Of a stretch of 64,000 nucleotides of DNA, positions 10,549 to 19,472 are shown one piece after another. Origin of the DNA: Curvibacter microcysteis (lineage in GTDB: Bacteria; Pseudomonadota; Gammaproteobacteria; Burkholderiales; Burkholderiaceae_C); the NCBI RefSeq assembly GCF_028649455.1, contig NZ_JAQSIO010000012.1, positions 1-64,000 on the forward strand, written 5' to 3'. Both the position numbers and the translations under genes were made by a program. Positions within the stretch are counted from its first letter, which is position 1; every line of letters starts with the position of its first letter. The notes beneath the pieces were generated by a model, which had not been told where the DNA came from, did not search any database, and saw only the letters and a list, made by a program, of their open reading frames with translations.

Positions 10549-11904
10549 TTGAAATACGGTTTCACCGCCGCTGGCGAGCTTTTGTGGTCTCGACTGGCGC
10601 AGCAGATTGAGCGACATCCGAAACGCGTCACCGCCTTGGTGACAGCCCTGCTGCTCGGCGGCGGGGGCGGCGCCTTCGCCGTGGCCTCCATCGCGCCCGA
10701 CGCGGCCGACCTGCCGGTGCGCCAAATCACCGAATCCATCGCCACGCCCTCGCTGCAAGCCCAGGTCGAAGCGCTGGACGTGCACCAGTTCAACCTGTTC
10801 CGCTCCGACACCGTCCGCCCCACCGACAGCATCGACACCTTGATGCAGCGCCTGGGGCTGAGCGACCCGATGGCCGCCGCCTTTTTGCGCAACGACCCGC
10901 TGGTGCGCATCAGCCTGCTGGGCCGCACGGGCCGCCAGGTCAGCGCCGAAGCCACCGACGACCACCGCCTGGTTCGCCTGACCGCACGCTGGACGCCCGA
11001 CGAAAGCAACACCTTCCAGCGTCTGGTCTTCGAGAAAACCCCGCAAGGCCGCTACACCTCGCGCATCGAAACCGGTCAACTGAGTGCCAGCAGCAAGCTG
11101 GCTGGCGGCACCATCCGCAGCTCCCTGTTCGCGGCCACCGACGAAGCCAACATCCCCGACACCGTGGCCACCCAGCTGGCGGAGATTTTCTCGGGCGACA
11201 TCGACTTTCACCGCAGCCTGCGCAAGGACGACCACTTCTCGGTGGTGTACGAAACCCTGGAAGCCGACGGCGAACCGCTGCGCGCCGGTCGCGTGCTGAG
11301 CGCCGAATTCGTCAACGCCGGCAAGACCTACCAGGCCATGTGGTTCCAGGAACCGGGTCAAAAAGGCAGTTACTACACACTGGACGGCAACAGCCTGCGC
11401 CGCGCCTTCCTGACCTCGCCGGTCGAGTTCTCGCGCGTGACCAGCGGCTTCAAGATGCGCTTCCACCCCATCTTGCAAACTTGGCGCGCCCACCTGGGCA
11501 CCGACTACGCAGCCCCCGTGGGCACGGCGGTGCGCGCTGTGGGCGACGGCGTGGTTGATTTTGCAGGCGTGCAAAACGGCTACGGCAATGTGGTGATCGT
11601 GAAGCACCGCAACAACCAAACCACCGTCTACGCCCACCTGAGCCGGATTGGCGTGGTTCGCGGTCAAAACATCAGCCAAGGCCAGAACCTGGGTGCCGTG
11701 GGCGCCACGGGCTGGGCCACCGGCCCCCACCTGCACTTTGAGTTCCGCGTCAACGGCGTGCACCAAGACCCGATGACGATTGCGCGCCAAAGCGAATCCG
11801 TCCCGGTGTCCACCGCGGCGCGCCCAGCTTTCAACCGCCTGGCATCGGCCATGCGCATTCAGTTGTCCGCTGCCGCATCGGTGCAGCAAGCCAGCGCCGA
11901 CTGA
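10549..11904 (+). CDS. M23 family metallopeptidase (peptidoglycan endopeptidase)
   Basis: A 451-residue envelope protease of the lysostaphin/MepM type that cuts peptide cross-links in peptidoglycan. One N-terminal membrane anchor (about 25-50) leads to a periplasmic part containing a LysM/OapA-like region and a C-terminal M23 domain. The zinc ligands are visible in HLGTDYAAP (H and D) and GPHLHFEF (second HxH), and the GHRNN-like HAHLSRIG stretch carries the catalytic His. The predicted start is TTG at 10549, preceded by TGGGGA; no ATG gives the anchor. It is divergent from tyrS and only 11 bases before anmK, so remodelling and recycling of the wall appear co-transcribed. Confidence 0.9.
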   Translation: MKYGFTAAGELLWSRLAQQIERHPKRVTALVTALLLGGGGGAFAVASIAPDAADLPVRQITESIATPSLQAQVEALDVHQFNLFRSDTVRPTDSIDTLMQRLGLSDPMAAAFLRNDPLVRISLLGRTGRQVSAEATDDHRLVRLTARWTPDESNTFQRLVFEKTPQGRYTSRIETGQLSASSKLAGGTIRSSLFAATDEANIPDTVATQLAEIFSGDIDFHRSLRKDDHFSVVYETLEADGEPLRAGRVLSAEFVNAGKTYQAMWFQEPGQKGSYYTLDGNSLRRAFLTSPVEFSRVTSGFKMRFHPILQTWRAHLGTDYAAPVGTAVRAVGDGVVDFAGVQNGYGNVVIVKHRNNQTTVYAHLSRIGVVRGQNISQGQNLGAVGATGWATGPHLHFEFRVNGVHQDPMTIARQSESVPVSTAARPAFNRLASAMRIQLSAAASVQQASAD

Positions 11905-11915
11905 GCCCGCAGCCG

Positions 11916-13070
11916 ATGGGTGCCGCTGCCGACCACTTCATGGGCCTGATGTCGGGCACCTCCTTGGACGGGGTGGACGGCGTGCTGTGTCAGTTCGATG
12001 GCGACCAGCCTCGCGTGGTCGCCCATGTGGCCCTGCCCTTCACCCAAAGCCTCAAGCAGACCCTGCTGGAGCTGAACAGCAGCGGCCCCGATGAACTGCA
12101 CCGTGCCGCCTTGGCTGCCAATGCCCTGGCCCGCACCTACGTGGCGGTGGTGGCCCGCCTGCTGGGCGAGGCCGGCCTGCCGGCCTGGCGCGTACTGGCC
12201 ATTGGCGCCCATGGCCAGACCGTGCGCCACCAGCCGGGCCTGCACGACGGCACGGGCTACACCCTGCAACTGAACAACCCAGCCTTGCTGGCCGAACACA
12301 CGGGCATTGACGTGGTGGCGGACTTCCGCACCCGCGACATCGCGGCGGGTGGCCAGGGTGCGCCCCTGGTGCCCGCCTTCCACGCCCGCGTCTTTGGCCA
12401 GACCGATCAGACCGTGTCGGTGCTGAACCTGGGCGGCATCTCCAACCTCACCGTCATCCCGCCGCGCGCCCAGGCCCAAGCAGCCCAGGTGGCGGCGGTG
12501 CGGGGCTTTGACTGCGGCCCAGGCAACGCCTTGATGGACCACTGGTGCCAACATCACACGGGCCAGGCCTTTGACCGTGGCGGTGCCTGGGCAGCCCAGG
12601 GTGAAGTGCAGACCGGCCTGCTTCAGGCCCTGCTCAACGAACCCTTCCTGGACCAGTCGCCGCCCAAAAGCACGGGGCGCGACCTGTTCAACCCCCCGTG
12701 GCTGGCGCAGCGACTGGCGCTGTGGCCCGCCTTGCGCGCGGTCGACGTGCAGGCCACGCTGACCGAGTTCACGGCCCTGACCTGCGCCAATGCCCTCAAG
12801 CTGCATGGCCAAGGCAGTCAACAGTTGCTGGTGTGTGGCGGCGGCGCCCTCAATGACGAACTGATGCGGCGCCTGCGCGCCCAGCTACCTGACGTCAGCG
12901 TGCGTTCCACAGCCATGGCGGGACTGCCGCCGCTGCAGGTCGAGGCCGTGGCCTTTGCTTGGCTGGCGCGCCAGGCCCTGCTGCGCCAAACCGGCAGCTT
13001 GCCCAGCGTGACCGGGGCGCAAGGCCCGCGCATCCTGGGCGCGATCTACCCCGCAGGCGACACGCTCTGA
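11916..13070 (+). CDS. anmK: Anhydro-N-acetylmuramic acid kinase
   Basis: AnmK phosphorylates and opens 1,6-anhydro-MurNAc released by lytic transglycosylases, giving MurNAc-6-phosphate for wall recycling. The 384-residue protein begins with the family signature GLMSGTSLDGVDGVL and carries ATP-binding motifs of the ASKHA fold (LNLGGISNLTV, DCGPGNALMD and VCGGGALND). The length matches the family. It lies 11 bases after the M23 peptidase gene on the same strand, and an operon is likely. A hairpin at 13139-13159 follows it but carries only three U residues in this direction. Confidence 0.95.
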   Translation: MGAAADHFMGLMSGTSLDGVDGVLCQFDGDQPRVVAHVALPFTQSLKQTLLELNSSGPDELHRAALAANALARTYVAVVARLLGEAGLPAWRVLAIGAHGQTVRHQPGLHDGTGYTLQLNNPALLAEHTGIDVVADFRTRDIAAGGQGAPLVPAFHARVFGQTDQTVSVLNLGGISNLTVIPPRAQAQAAQVAAVRGFDCGPGNALMDHWCQHHTGQAFDRGGAWAAQGEVQTGLLQALLNEPFLDQSPPKSTGRDLFNPPWLAQRLALWPALRAVDVQATLTEFTALTCANALKLHGQGSQQLLVCGGGALNDELMRRLRAQLPDVSVRSTAMAGLPPLQVEAVAFAWLARQALLRQTGSLPSVTGAQGPRILGAIYPAGDTL

Positions 13071-13134
13071 CGCAGCCCAAGGCCCCACCAAGGGCGCCTG
13101 CACCCAAGACCCTGCCGTGGGAGGTACAGGGCGT

Positions 13135-13159
13135 AAAAAAACCGCCTGAAAGGCGGTTT
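13135..13159 (-). terminator. Intrinsic terminator of erpA
   Basis: A perfect 9-base-pair stem AAACCGCCT/AGGCGGTTT (13139-13147 and 13151-13159) with loop GAA is followed on the minus strand by a run of seven U residues (complement of 13135-13141). It sits 54 bases beyond the erpA stop. In the plus direction it could act weakly for anmK. Confidence 0.9.
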
Positions 13160-13212
13160 GTGGGATCTGGCACCAGCGGTGCCGCTGCTGCTGGGCAGCG
13201 ATCGGACCGGAC

Positions 13213-13578
13213 TCAGACCGAGAAGCTCGAGCCGCAGCCGCAGGTGGTGGTGGCGTTGGGGTTTTTGATCACGAACTGGGCACCTTGCAGGTCTTCCTTG
13301 TAATCGATCTCGGCGCCCAGCAGGTACTGGTAGCTCATGGCATCGATCAACAGGGAGACGCCATTCTTGGTCATGGTGGTGTCGTCTTCGTTGGTGATCT
13401 CATCGAAGGTGAAACCATACTGGAAGCCCGAGCAGCCACCGCCTTGAACGAACACACGCAGCTTCAGATCAGGGTTGCCTTCTTCTGCAATCAGATCAGC
13501 CACCTTGGCGGCGGCGCTGTCGGTGAACAGAATGGGGGTGGGCATTTCGGTCGGCATCGACTCGACAACAGCACTCAT
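13213..13578 (-). CDS. erpA: Iron-sulfur cluster insertion protein ErpA
   Basis: An A-type Fe-S carrier that delivers clusters to apo-enzymes, including those of isoprenoid synthesis. The 121-residue protein has the HesB/IscA fold with the three conserved cysteines: Cys49 in [10 protein letters not shown] and Cys113/Cys115 in the C-terminal CGCGSSFSV. The N-terminal extension of about 14 residues is normal for ErpA compared with IscA. It lies downstream of the bactofilin gene and upstream of its own strong terminator. A good ribosome site (GGAGATCC) precedes the ATG. Confidence 0.96.
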   Translation of the reverse strand: MSAVVESMPTEMPTPILFTDSAAAKVADLIAEEGNPDLKLRVFVQGGGCSGFQYGFTFDEITNEDDTTMTKNGVSLLIDAMSYQYLLGAEIDYKEDLQGAQFVIKNPNATTTCGCGSSFSV

Positions 13579-13636
13579 GGGGATCTCCGGAAACGGTTTG
13601 GGCGCAATAGTACAAGAATTCGCTCGGGAATTCGGA

Positions 13637-14032
13637 TCAGTGCGAATTAGCCGTCAGTGTCAGAAGGGGCTTTTCATCCATGGGCACCGCCGGGCACAGC
13701 ATGCCGGCGATCACCGCGCCCTGGTGCATCTCCAAAGCCTTGTAGTAGATGTCGCCTTCGATGCGGGCCCGGGGCTGCAGCTCCAGCAGCTCGCGCGCGT
13801 GGACGGGGCCGTGCACACGCCCGTTGATGATCACATGGTCGGCATAGACCGCACCGATCACGGTGGCAGTCTCAGAAATCACCAGCAGGCTGGGTTGGGA
13901 CTCATCGACCCGGATATCCCCCACCACGTCACCGTCGACGCGCAAGCCTTCGGCAAAAGTGATGCTGCCATCAATGCGGCTGCCTTGGGCAATCAGACTC
14001 TTGATGGGCGGTTGCTTCTTCTTGGCGAACAA
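13637..14032 (-). CDS. Bactofilin family cytoskeletal protein
   Basis: A 131-residue bactofilin (polymer-forming DUF583 domain). After a short basic N-terminus (MFAKKKQPP) come repeated hydrophobic strands typical of the right-handed beta-helix: [57 protein letters not shown]. Bactofilins self-assemble without nucleotide and position wall enzymes. It lies between erpA and a DUF6776 membrane protein on the same strand. Together with M23 and AnmK nearby, a role in wall shaping is plausible but inferred. Confidence 0.92.
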   Translation of the reverse strand: MFAKKKQPPIKSLIAQGSRIDGSITFAEGLRVDGDVVGDIRVDESQPSLLVISETATVIGAVYADHVIINGRVHGPVHARELLELQPRARIEGDIYYKALEMHQGAVIAGMLCPAVPMDEKPLLTLTANSH

Positions 14033-14071
14033 AGTCAGTCCTTTCGAGGTGGAAATGCAGCGTACAAGGGC

Positions 14072-14779
14072 TCAAAGCTTCAGGGTCTGCACCGCGCGCG
14101 AGCCATTGGCGTCCAACACACGGGCGGTGACTTGCTTGACCACTGCTTGCGCAGGGAGCTCCAGCACGCCTTCAAGGCGACGGTATTGGCGAAACTGCAA
14201 GGCCACAGGCCCCTGGGGCAAGGGCATCTCCCAGGGCTTGCCAGCCAGGGTGCCCGACAGCACCATCTCAAGCCGCCCTTTGAACTCTGGCCCCGCCTTC
14301 ACCGGCTGAATGACCAGAATCTGCCAGCGTAACTGCTGGCCCGCCAACACCTCCGCCTGCAGCCCCCGAATGCCCACATCGTCCTGACTGTTGGCAGGGA
14401 TGAGCTTCTCAAAGAAACCCAGGTCATCGCGCAAGGACCGGTTGTCCTGCTCCAACTGGTGCACCTGGGCCAGCAAACGCTCCTGCGTGGCGCGCTCGGC
14501 GGTCAAGAGGCTGCCTGAGGTGTTGGCCACCGACTGGGCCTTGTCGCGCTCATCACGCATCTGTGCCAGTTGCTCGCGCAAGGCCAGCACCTCTTCACGC
14601 GCGTGGGGCTCCAAGCCCGCCAGGTTCTTGCCAAACTCAAAGGCCCACAGCGCAATGGCGCCGCAAAAGCCCAGCATGATGGCCAGCACCGCCCAGCGCA
14701 AGGGCCATGGCATGGCGCTGCGCACGGACACGCGCGGGGCACTGATGGTGAGGCGGCGACGAAGCAGGCGAAAGCGCAT
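14072..14779 (-). CDS. DUF6776 family membrane protein with coiled coil
   Basis: A 235-residue single-pass membrane protein from the start MRFRLLRRRL at 14779 (an upstream in-frame ATG at 14833 would run into the rpsI terminator). A basic N-terminus precedes one transmembrane helix (about 25-48), a long coiled coil (about 58-115, rich in E, R, Q, L) and a C-terminal beta-rich domain (about 130-235). The function is unknown; the topology resembles envelope scaffolds. It lies immediately upstream of the bactofilin gene on the same strand (39 bases), so the two may act together at the cell envelope. That link is inferred from context only. Confidence 0.82.
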   Translation of the reverse strand: MRFRLLRRRLTISAPRVSVRSAMPWPLRWAVLAIMLGFCGAIALWAFEFGKNLAGLEPHAREEVLALREQLAQMRDERDKAQSVANTSGSLLTAERATQERLLAQVHQLEQDNRSLRDDLGFFEKLIPANSQDDVGIRGLQAEVLAGQQLRWQILVIQPVKAGPEFKGRLEMVLSGTLAGKPWEMPLPQGPVALQFRQYRRLEGVLELPAQAVVKQVTARVLDANGSRAVQTLKL

Positions 14780-14817
14780 GGGCCGAATGCAACAGAGAAA
14801 AAGGGCGAGCGTAAAAC

Positions 14818-14853
14818 AAAAAAACCGCAACAAGTCGAACTTGTTGCGGTTTT
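14818..14853 (-). terminator. Intrinsic terminator of the rplM-rpsI operon
   Basis: A long perfect stem (about 15 base pairs: 14821-14835 with 14839-14853, loop CGA) is followed on the minus strand by a U-run (complement of 14818-14824). It begins 20 bases past the rpsI stop and separates the ribosomal operon from the DUF6776 gene. Confidence 0.95.
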
Positions 14854-14872
14854 CGCAGAATGAAAACGCTGA

Positions 14873-15265
14873 TCAGCGCTTGCTGAACTGCTTGGCGCGA
14901 CGAGCAGAGTGCAGGCCGACCTTCTTACGTTCCACTTCGCGGGCATCGCGGGTCACGAAGCCAGCTTGGCTCAGTGCGGGCTTCAGCGACGCGTCGTAGT
15001 CGATCAGGGCGCGGGTGATACCGTGGCGGGTTGCACCGGCTTGGCCGGATTCACCACCACCGTGCACGTTGACCTGGATGTCGAAGGATTCGACATGGGC
15101 GGTCAGCACCAGGGGCTGCTTGGCGATCATGATCGAGGTTTCGCGGCCGAAGTAGGACTGGATGTCCTTGCCGTTGACCGTGATCTTGCCAGTGCCTTTT
15201 TTCAGAAACACGCGGGCGACGCTGGACTTGCGACGGCCGGTGCCATTGTTCCATTCACCAATCAT
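14873..15265 (-). CDS. rpsI: 30S ribosomal protein S9
   Basis: Ribosomal protein S9 (uS9) of the small-subunit head; its C-terminal tail reaches the P-site tRNA. The 130-residue protein has the family start [20 protein letters not shown], the motif [19 protein letters not shown], and ends in the conserved basic [17 protein letters not shown]. It lies 9 bases after rplM, the near-universal bacterial order, and ends at a strong terminator. Confidence 0.98.
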   Translation of the reverse strand: MIGEWNNGTGRRKSSVARVFLKKGTGKITVNGKDIQSYFGRETSIMIAKQPLVLTAHVESFDIQVNVHGGGESGQAGATRHGITRALIDYDASLKPALSQAGFVTRDAREVERKKVGLHSARRAKQFSKR

Positions 15266-15274
15266 CTCGGCTCC

Positions 15275-15703
15275 TTACAGTTCCAGCACTTTGGGTTGCT
15301 GCGCGGTGTGGGGGTGCTCAGCACCGCCGTACACCTTGAGCTTCTTGATCATGGCGTAACCCAGAGGACCCTTGGGCAGCATGCCCTTGACGGCCTTCTC
15401 GATTGCACGGCCAGGATGCTTGGCTTGCAGGTCGCGGAAGTTGGTGGCAGTGATGCCGCCGGGGAAGCCTGAGTGACGGTAGTACACCTTGTCCAGGGAC
15501 TTGGTGCCGGTGACCTTGATCTTGGCGGCGTTGATGATGACGATGAAATCGCCAGTATCGACGTGAGGCGTGTAAATGGCTTTGTGTTTGCCGCGCAGAC
15601 GGAGGGCAACTTCGCTGGCTACCCGGCCGAGCACCTTGTCGGTGGCGTCAATCACAAACCACTCGTGCTTCACGTCTGCGGGCTTAGCGCTGAACGTAGA
15701 CAT
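15275..15703 (-). CDS. rplM: 50S ribosomal protein L13
   Basis: Ribosomal protein L13 (uL13), an early-assembly protein of the large subunit. It is 142 residues long with the conserved [16 protein letters not shown] start and [17 protein letters not shown] motif. First gene of the rplM-rpsI operon. The ribosome site is weak (GAAAGC), and the mRNA leader carries a hairpin 20 to 40 bases before the ATG, so translation may be controlled through the leader. A good promoter lies at 15915-15943. Confidence 0.98.
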   Translation of the reverse strand: MSTFSAKPADVKHEWFVIDATDKVLGRVASEVALRLRGKHKAIYTPHVDTGDFIVIINAAKIKVTGTKSLDKVYYRHSGFPGGITATNFRDLQAKHPGRAIEKAVKGMLPKGPLGYAMIKKLKVYGGAEHPHTAQQPKVLEL

Positions 15704-15723
15704 GTATTGCTTTCGAGTTGGTT

Positions 15724-15742
15724 GCTGGCCTGATCGGCCAGC
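15724..15742 (-). promoter_or_regulatory. Hairpin in the rplM mRNA leader
   Basis: A perfect 7-base-pair stem GCTGGCC/GGCCAGC with a 5-base loop lies about 20 bases upstream of the rplM ATG, close to the weak ribosome site. It lacks a U-run, so it is not a terminator. A role in translational control of the L13/S9 operon is inferred. Confidence 0.45.
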
Positions 15743-15914
15743 TACAAAAAGCCCTTTTCCACGGTCGGTGTTTCTCTTCTGGAAACCTCTTAGGTGGGGA
15801 TCGCAAAGCCAGCCAATTCAACCCCCTTCACGGGTGGCGCCAAGCGGCGCGGCTGTACTGGCCCATCTGCTTTGCAGACTTCGCCGCGGGGCTAAAAACG
15901 CTGCGAAGCCTTCT

Positions 15915-15943
15915 ATTCTACAAAATAGCAAGCCGCTCGTCCA
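15915..15943 (-). promoter_or_regulatory. Sigma-70-type promoter for rplM-rpsI
   Basis: On the minus strand the -35 box TGGACG (15943-15938) and the -10 box TAGAAT (15920-15915) are separated by 17 bases, with 4/6 and 5/6 matches to consensus. Initiation near 15908 would give a leader of about 205 bases. The rest of 15704-16041 holds this leader and the porin terminator, and no gene. Confidence 0.6.
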
Positions 15944-15984
15944 GTAGCGAGGCCTCAGGCCCCACCACTTTCCGGCGGCTACGC

Positions 15985-16014
15985 AAAAAAGGCGCAGCCC
16001 TTTCAGGCCGCGCC
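15985..16014 (-). terminator. Intrinsic terminator of the porin gene
   Basis: On the minus strand the stem GGCGCGGCC/GGCTGCGCC (16014-16006 with 15999-15991, one G-U pair) is followed by six U residues (15990-15985). It lies 27 bases past the porin stop codon. Confidence 0.92.
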
Positions 16015-16041
16015 AATGAAGAAACTCACTCGCACCAAAAA

Positions 16042-17070
16042 TCAGAAGGAATGGCGAATGCCCACGCCGAAGCTGTTGCCGGTGGACTTGGCCGTGATCT
16101 TGTCGTTCATGAACACCGCGTAAACGTCGGTGCGCTTGGACAGGAAGTAGTCATAACCCAGGCTGGCAGTCTTGCGCGAAACGCCGCTGTCCAGCGAGGT
16201 GTTGGCGTAAGCGGCCAGCACCTTGCCCGCGCCTACCGGGGCACTCAGGCCGACCGAGGTGGTCTTGGCCTTGGGCGTCAGGTTGTTGGCGGCTTGGCCG
16301 TAGGTCAGGAAGGCCTTGGCGACGGTGAAGTCATACGAGCTGCCCAACATCCAATCCTTCTTGGTGTTGTTCGACGCAAACGCCGTCACCACGGGGTTGT
16401 TGAGCTGGTCGCGTTCGTAGAAAGCGGTCAGGGCCAAGGGGCCATTGAAGTACAGAGCGTTCAGGCCCACGTTCTTCTTGCCGGAATTGCCCGTGGTGCT
16501 GTCCTGGTTGCTGAACTGGTAGTGCACATTGCCCGACAGACCGCCGAACTTGGGCGTGCTGTAAACAATTTGGTTGGACCAGCCGGTGTCGGACGGGGTG
16601 GTGGCCGTCCAGCCCGTGCCGTTGAACAAGCCCACATTGGCGTGCAGCACCAGGGGCGAGAAAGTGAACGAGTCGCCGAAGGGGTTGAAGATGATGGTGG
16701 GCAAGAAATTGGGGGCCTTGTCGCGCCCCAAGGACACCGCACCAAAGTCTCCAGACAGCCCCAGGTTGGCGTCGCGCGAGAAGAAGGTGTCGCCGGTGAA
16801 GCGGCCCGGCACGCCCGAGTTGACTTGCATGAAGGAAGTCAGCGCGAAGTTGGCGCGCAAGCCGCCACCCAGGTCTTCCGATCCCTTGAAGCCGATCCAG
16901 GAGGTGGTCATGCCACCGCTGCCGACCTTGCTGGTGCGGCCACCATCACCAGCCATGCGGATCGAGCCGGCATAGCTATCCAACAAGCCCATGACTTGCA
17001 CCGTGCTTTGTGCGTGGGCACCACCGGCCAGAGCAGCCAGCGCCAAAATTGACATGAGGGACTTTTTCAA
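16042..17070 (-). CDS. Outer-membrane porin (Gram-negative general porin, Omp32-like)
   Basis: A trimeric beta-barrel porin for small solutes. The protein begins with a signal peptide (LKKSLMSILALAALAGGAHA, cleavage before QSTVQVMGLLDSY), contains alternating amphipathic strands throughout, the porin-4 family motif VSLGRDKAPN, and ends with a C-terminal aromatic residue (GIRHSF), the outer-membrane insertion signal. I place the start at TTG 17070, because GGAG lies six bases before it; this gives 342 residues with an ordinary signal peptide. The ATG at 17094 would add eight residues before it. Typical of Comamonadaceae and Burkholderiales. It has its own terminator and about 360 bases of upstream non-coding sequence. 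Confidence 0.93.
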   Translation of the reverse strand: MKKSLMSILALAALAGGAHAQSTVQVMGLLDSYAGSIRMAGDGGRTSKVGSGGMTTSWIGFKGSEDLGGGLRANFALTSFMQVNSGVPGRFTGDTFFSRDANLGLSGDFGAVSLGRDKAPNFLPTIIFNPFGDSFTFSPLVLHANVGLFNGTGWTATTPSDTGWSNQIVYSTPKFGGLSGNVHYQFSNQDSTTGNSGKKNVGLNALYFNGPLALTAFYERDQLNNPVVTAFASNNTKKDWMLGSSYDFTVAKAFLTYGQAANNLTPKAKTTSVGLSAPVGAGKVLAAYANTSLDSGVSRKTASLGYDYFLSKRTDVYAVFMNDKITAKSTGNSFGVGIRHSF

Positions 17071-17429
17071 GTTGTTCTCCAGGGGTTTAAACAATCAAAC
17101 TGACATTTCAAAATCGCTCGGGTCCACCACCATGAACCCAGGTCTCGGCCGTGCGGGGCATGGGGCTCCCCCCTCCGCTGGCTTCTTTACTTCTTTCACC
17201 GAGCACCGCCGTGGTCAGCCCCCGCAGACAGGGCTTGGCTTCACAAGAAAAACCCGGCCCGCAGCGCCGACCGTTTCAATTTAATGACAAGCAATACCTG
17301 GGCCATCCAAAACTTCACATAGTGGACATAAGAGGCTGATTACACCCAAACATCGCCTTATCTGTTATAGAAAAACCTCTTTGGCAGACAGTTGGCGAGT
17401 CCGCCCAGGGCGACGGCACGCTGCCAGCC
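17071..17429. other. Intergenic region upstream of the porin gene
   Basis: No gene is seen. The part nearest the porin should be its leader and promoter; the stretch 17270-17390 is relatively AT-rich, but I could not assign a convincing -35/-10 pair. No hairpin with a U-run for the upstream kinase gene was recognised. Confidence 0.5.
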
Positions 17430-19322
17430 TCAAAACAGGCGATTGGCGCGCTCTTGCATGCCGCGGCGGTAGTCCACACAGGCGGCGGTCGCCGTGTTTT
17501 CCGGTCGTGCACAAGCCTGGTGCATGCACATGGTCCGCGTGATGACGCTGGCCTCGGCGCACAGCGCGGCACCACTTGGGGTCGACGTTGCAGCGGGCTC
17601 TGCGGCCGAGCGCGGCGGCGTGACCTCGGAATGGCGCGCATTGTCCTCACGCCCTGGGCCGCGCACGGCAGCGGCTGACTTGTCCCCCCGACTCGGCGGC
17701 TGAGTGCCGGGGCTGGGGGCGGCCGCAGACAAGGGGCTCGCAGATTTGCGAGCGGCCAGCTCGCCAGCCGCTGCAGCGCCTGCTCCCGCTGGCTTGGACA
17801 GCGCCGACGGGGCGGCGCCCGCGCCCGGTGCCGGCGGCGAACTCACACCGGCTGCCATCGGCGCCTCGTCCCTGGGCGCGTCTGCACTGGGGCTGGAACT
17901 GGGAATCGGCCCCGCTACAGGCGCCATGACCGCTGGCCGAGGGGGTTCGGCCATTTCGGTGATGATCCCCGCGTCTGGGTCGTGCTGATGCTGCCACCAC
18001 CAACCCAGGAGGGCCCCCAACAAAGGCAGCACCAGAGCCCAGGCCACCGCCAGGCGCCATCGGCGCATGCCCTCGGGTCGAAGCACCGATGGCGCTGCGC
18101 CGGGGGCCTTGCGCGAAGCCGACACCTCGGACAAGGGAACCGTCGTTTCCGGCGCGGGCTGCCGCAAAGGCGCCGCGACGGCCTCCGGTCGCGCGTCGGC
18201 CGACAACTCCAGCGGCCAGGTGAAATCCAGGTCTGATCCCAAGGGGGCCACTTGAGTGGCCGCGGCCGGCAAGACTGTCGTGACCTCGCCAGAACCCGCT
18301 GCAGCGCCGTCGACCGGTGCCGTGCCCGGCGCCACCCACACCGCGCCCAGCTCGGCGCGCCAGTCAAAACGGCTCAGTCGCGTCACATCCACCTCCAAGC
18401 CCATGGCCTGCGCCATCACCTCGGTGCTGGCCGGACGCTGCTCGGGTCGAATGGCCAGCGCCTGAGACACCGTGTCGACAAAGGCCTCGGAATAGGACAG
18501 GCCAAACTCAGCCTCCACCACCCGAGCCACCTCGGTCAGCGGCAGCATGCGGTCCTTGATGATGCGGAACGTGGCCGGCGGCGCTGGCTTGTTGCACAGG
18601 CAGTCATAGACCACGGCGGCCAGCGAGTAGAGGTCCGACCAGGGGCCGGGGTGCATGTCCTCGGCCTCCGCGTACTGCTCGATGGGGGCGTAATTGACTT
18701 TCAGGATGGCGGTGTGCTTTTGGGTTTGCTCGCCCACAGCCCGCCGCGCCGCGCCCAAATCCAGCAGCACAGGTGGGCCCAGGTCCTGCAAAAACAGGTT
18801 GTCAGGCGAGACGTCGCGGTGCAGGGTCTGGCTCTCGTGCAGGACCGAGAGGGCCCCCAGCACCGCGCCCATGACCACACGCAGCCAGGCCTCTGGCGGC
18901 GGGCTGCGCATGTGCTGACGGGCCTGCTTGAGCGTCATGCCCTGGTACAGCGGCATGACCATGTAGGCCGTGCCGTTGGCCTCCCAGAAGCGGAACACCT
19001 TGACCAGCGAGGGATGGTCAAAACGGGCCAGCAGCCGGGCCTCGCTGAGAAAGCCCCGCAAACCCGACTCATAAGCCAGCCCGTCCGCCGAAGACCGGGT
19101 CGCCACCTGTTGCCCCTGGGTCCGCCCCGCCAAGGCGCTGGGCATGTACTCCTTGATGGCCACGGGCCGGTGCAAAGAATGGTCGAAAGCCCGGTAAACC
19201 AGACCAAAGCCCCCGACGCCGAGCAGCCCCGTGATCTCGAACTCCGCCAGGCGCTCGCCCACCGCCAGGGCATCGACGTGCGTCAACACGGTAGGGGGCC
19301 AATCAAGGGCGGGGGAGGACAT
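17430..19322 (-). CDS. Membrane-anchored serine/threonine protein kinase (PknB-like)
   Basis: A 630-residue Hanks-type kinase. The kinase domain spans about residues 20-290, with a glycine loop (GVGGFGLVYRA), the ATP-binding lysine in RPVAIKEYMP, the catalytic loop HRDVSPDN and the metal-binding motif DLGAARR (DLG in place of DFG). A low-complexity Ala/Pro/Thr linker leads to one transmembrane helix (about 423-443), then an external Pro/Ala/Ser-rich stretch, and a C-terminal tail (about 587-630) with four cysteines that could form a small disulfide-stabilised domain. It lacks PASTA repeats. No phosphatase or FHA gene lies nearby. An in-frame TTG two codons upstream is possible; neither start has a strong ribosome site. 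Substrate and signal are unknown. Confidence 0.9.
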   Translation of the reverse strand: MSSPALDWPPTVLTHVDALAVGERLAEFEITGLLGVGGFGLVYRAFDHSLHRPVAIKEYMPSALAGRTQGQQVATRSSADGLAYESGLRGFLSEARLLARFDHPSLVKVFRFWEANGTAYMVMPLYQGMTLKQARQHMRSPPPEAWLRVVMGAVLGALSVLHESQTLHRDVSPDNLFLQDLGPPVLLDLGAARRAVGEQTQKHTAILKVNYAPIEQYAEAEDMHPGPWSDLYSLAAVVYDCLCNKPAPPATFRIIKDRMLPLTEVARVVEAEFGLSYSEAFVDTVSQALAIRPEQRPASTEVMAQAMGLEVDVTRLSRFDWRAELGAVWVAPGTAPVDGAAAGSGEVTTVLPAAATQVAPLGSDLDFTWPLELSADARPEAVAAPLRQPAPETTVPLSEVSASRKAPGAAPSVLRPEGMRRWRLAVAWALVLPLLGALLGWWWQHQHDPDAGIITEMAEPPRPAVMAPVAGPIPSSSPSADAPRDEAPMAAGVSSPPAPGAGAAPSALSKPAGAGAAAAGELAARKSASPLSAAAPSPGTQPPSRGDKSAAAVRGPGREDNARHSEVTPPRSAAEPAATSTPSGAALCAEASVITRTMCMHQACARPENTATAACVDYRRGMQERANRLF

Positions 19323-19472
19323 GGACAAGGCGGCAGCGAGGGCAAACGAAGGCCGCTTGGTGCGGCTCGAAACCTCAATTTGAACAATTTACAGGCGCAG
19401 AGGATAGCGCCTGGAACGCCGAAACAAAGCGCGGATGCCAACAAATACCGCCAGCCCGTTACCATTGGCGCC

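Noticed and set aside
18252-19472. Long upstream extension of the rlmJ frame
   Set aside because: It reads antisense through the Ser/Thr kinase gene; the conserved RlmJ start MFSYRHAFHAG lies at 19473.
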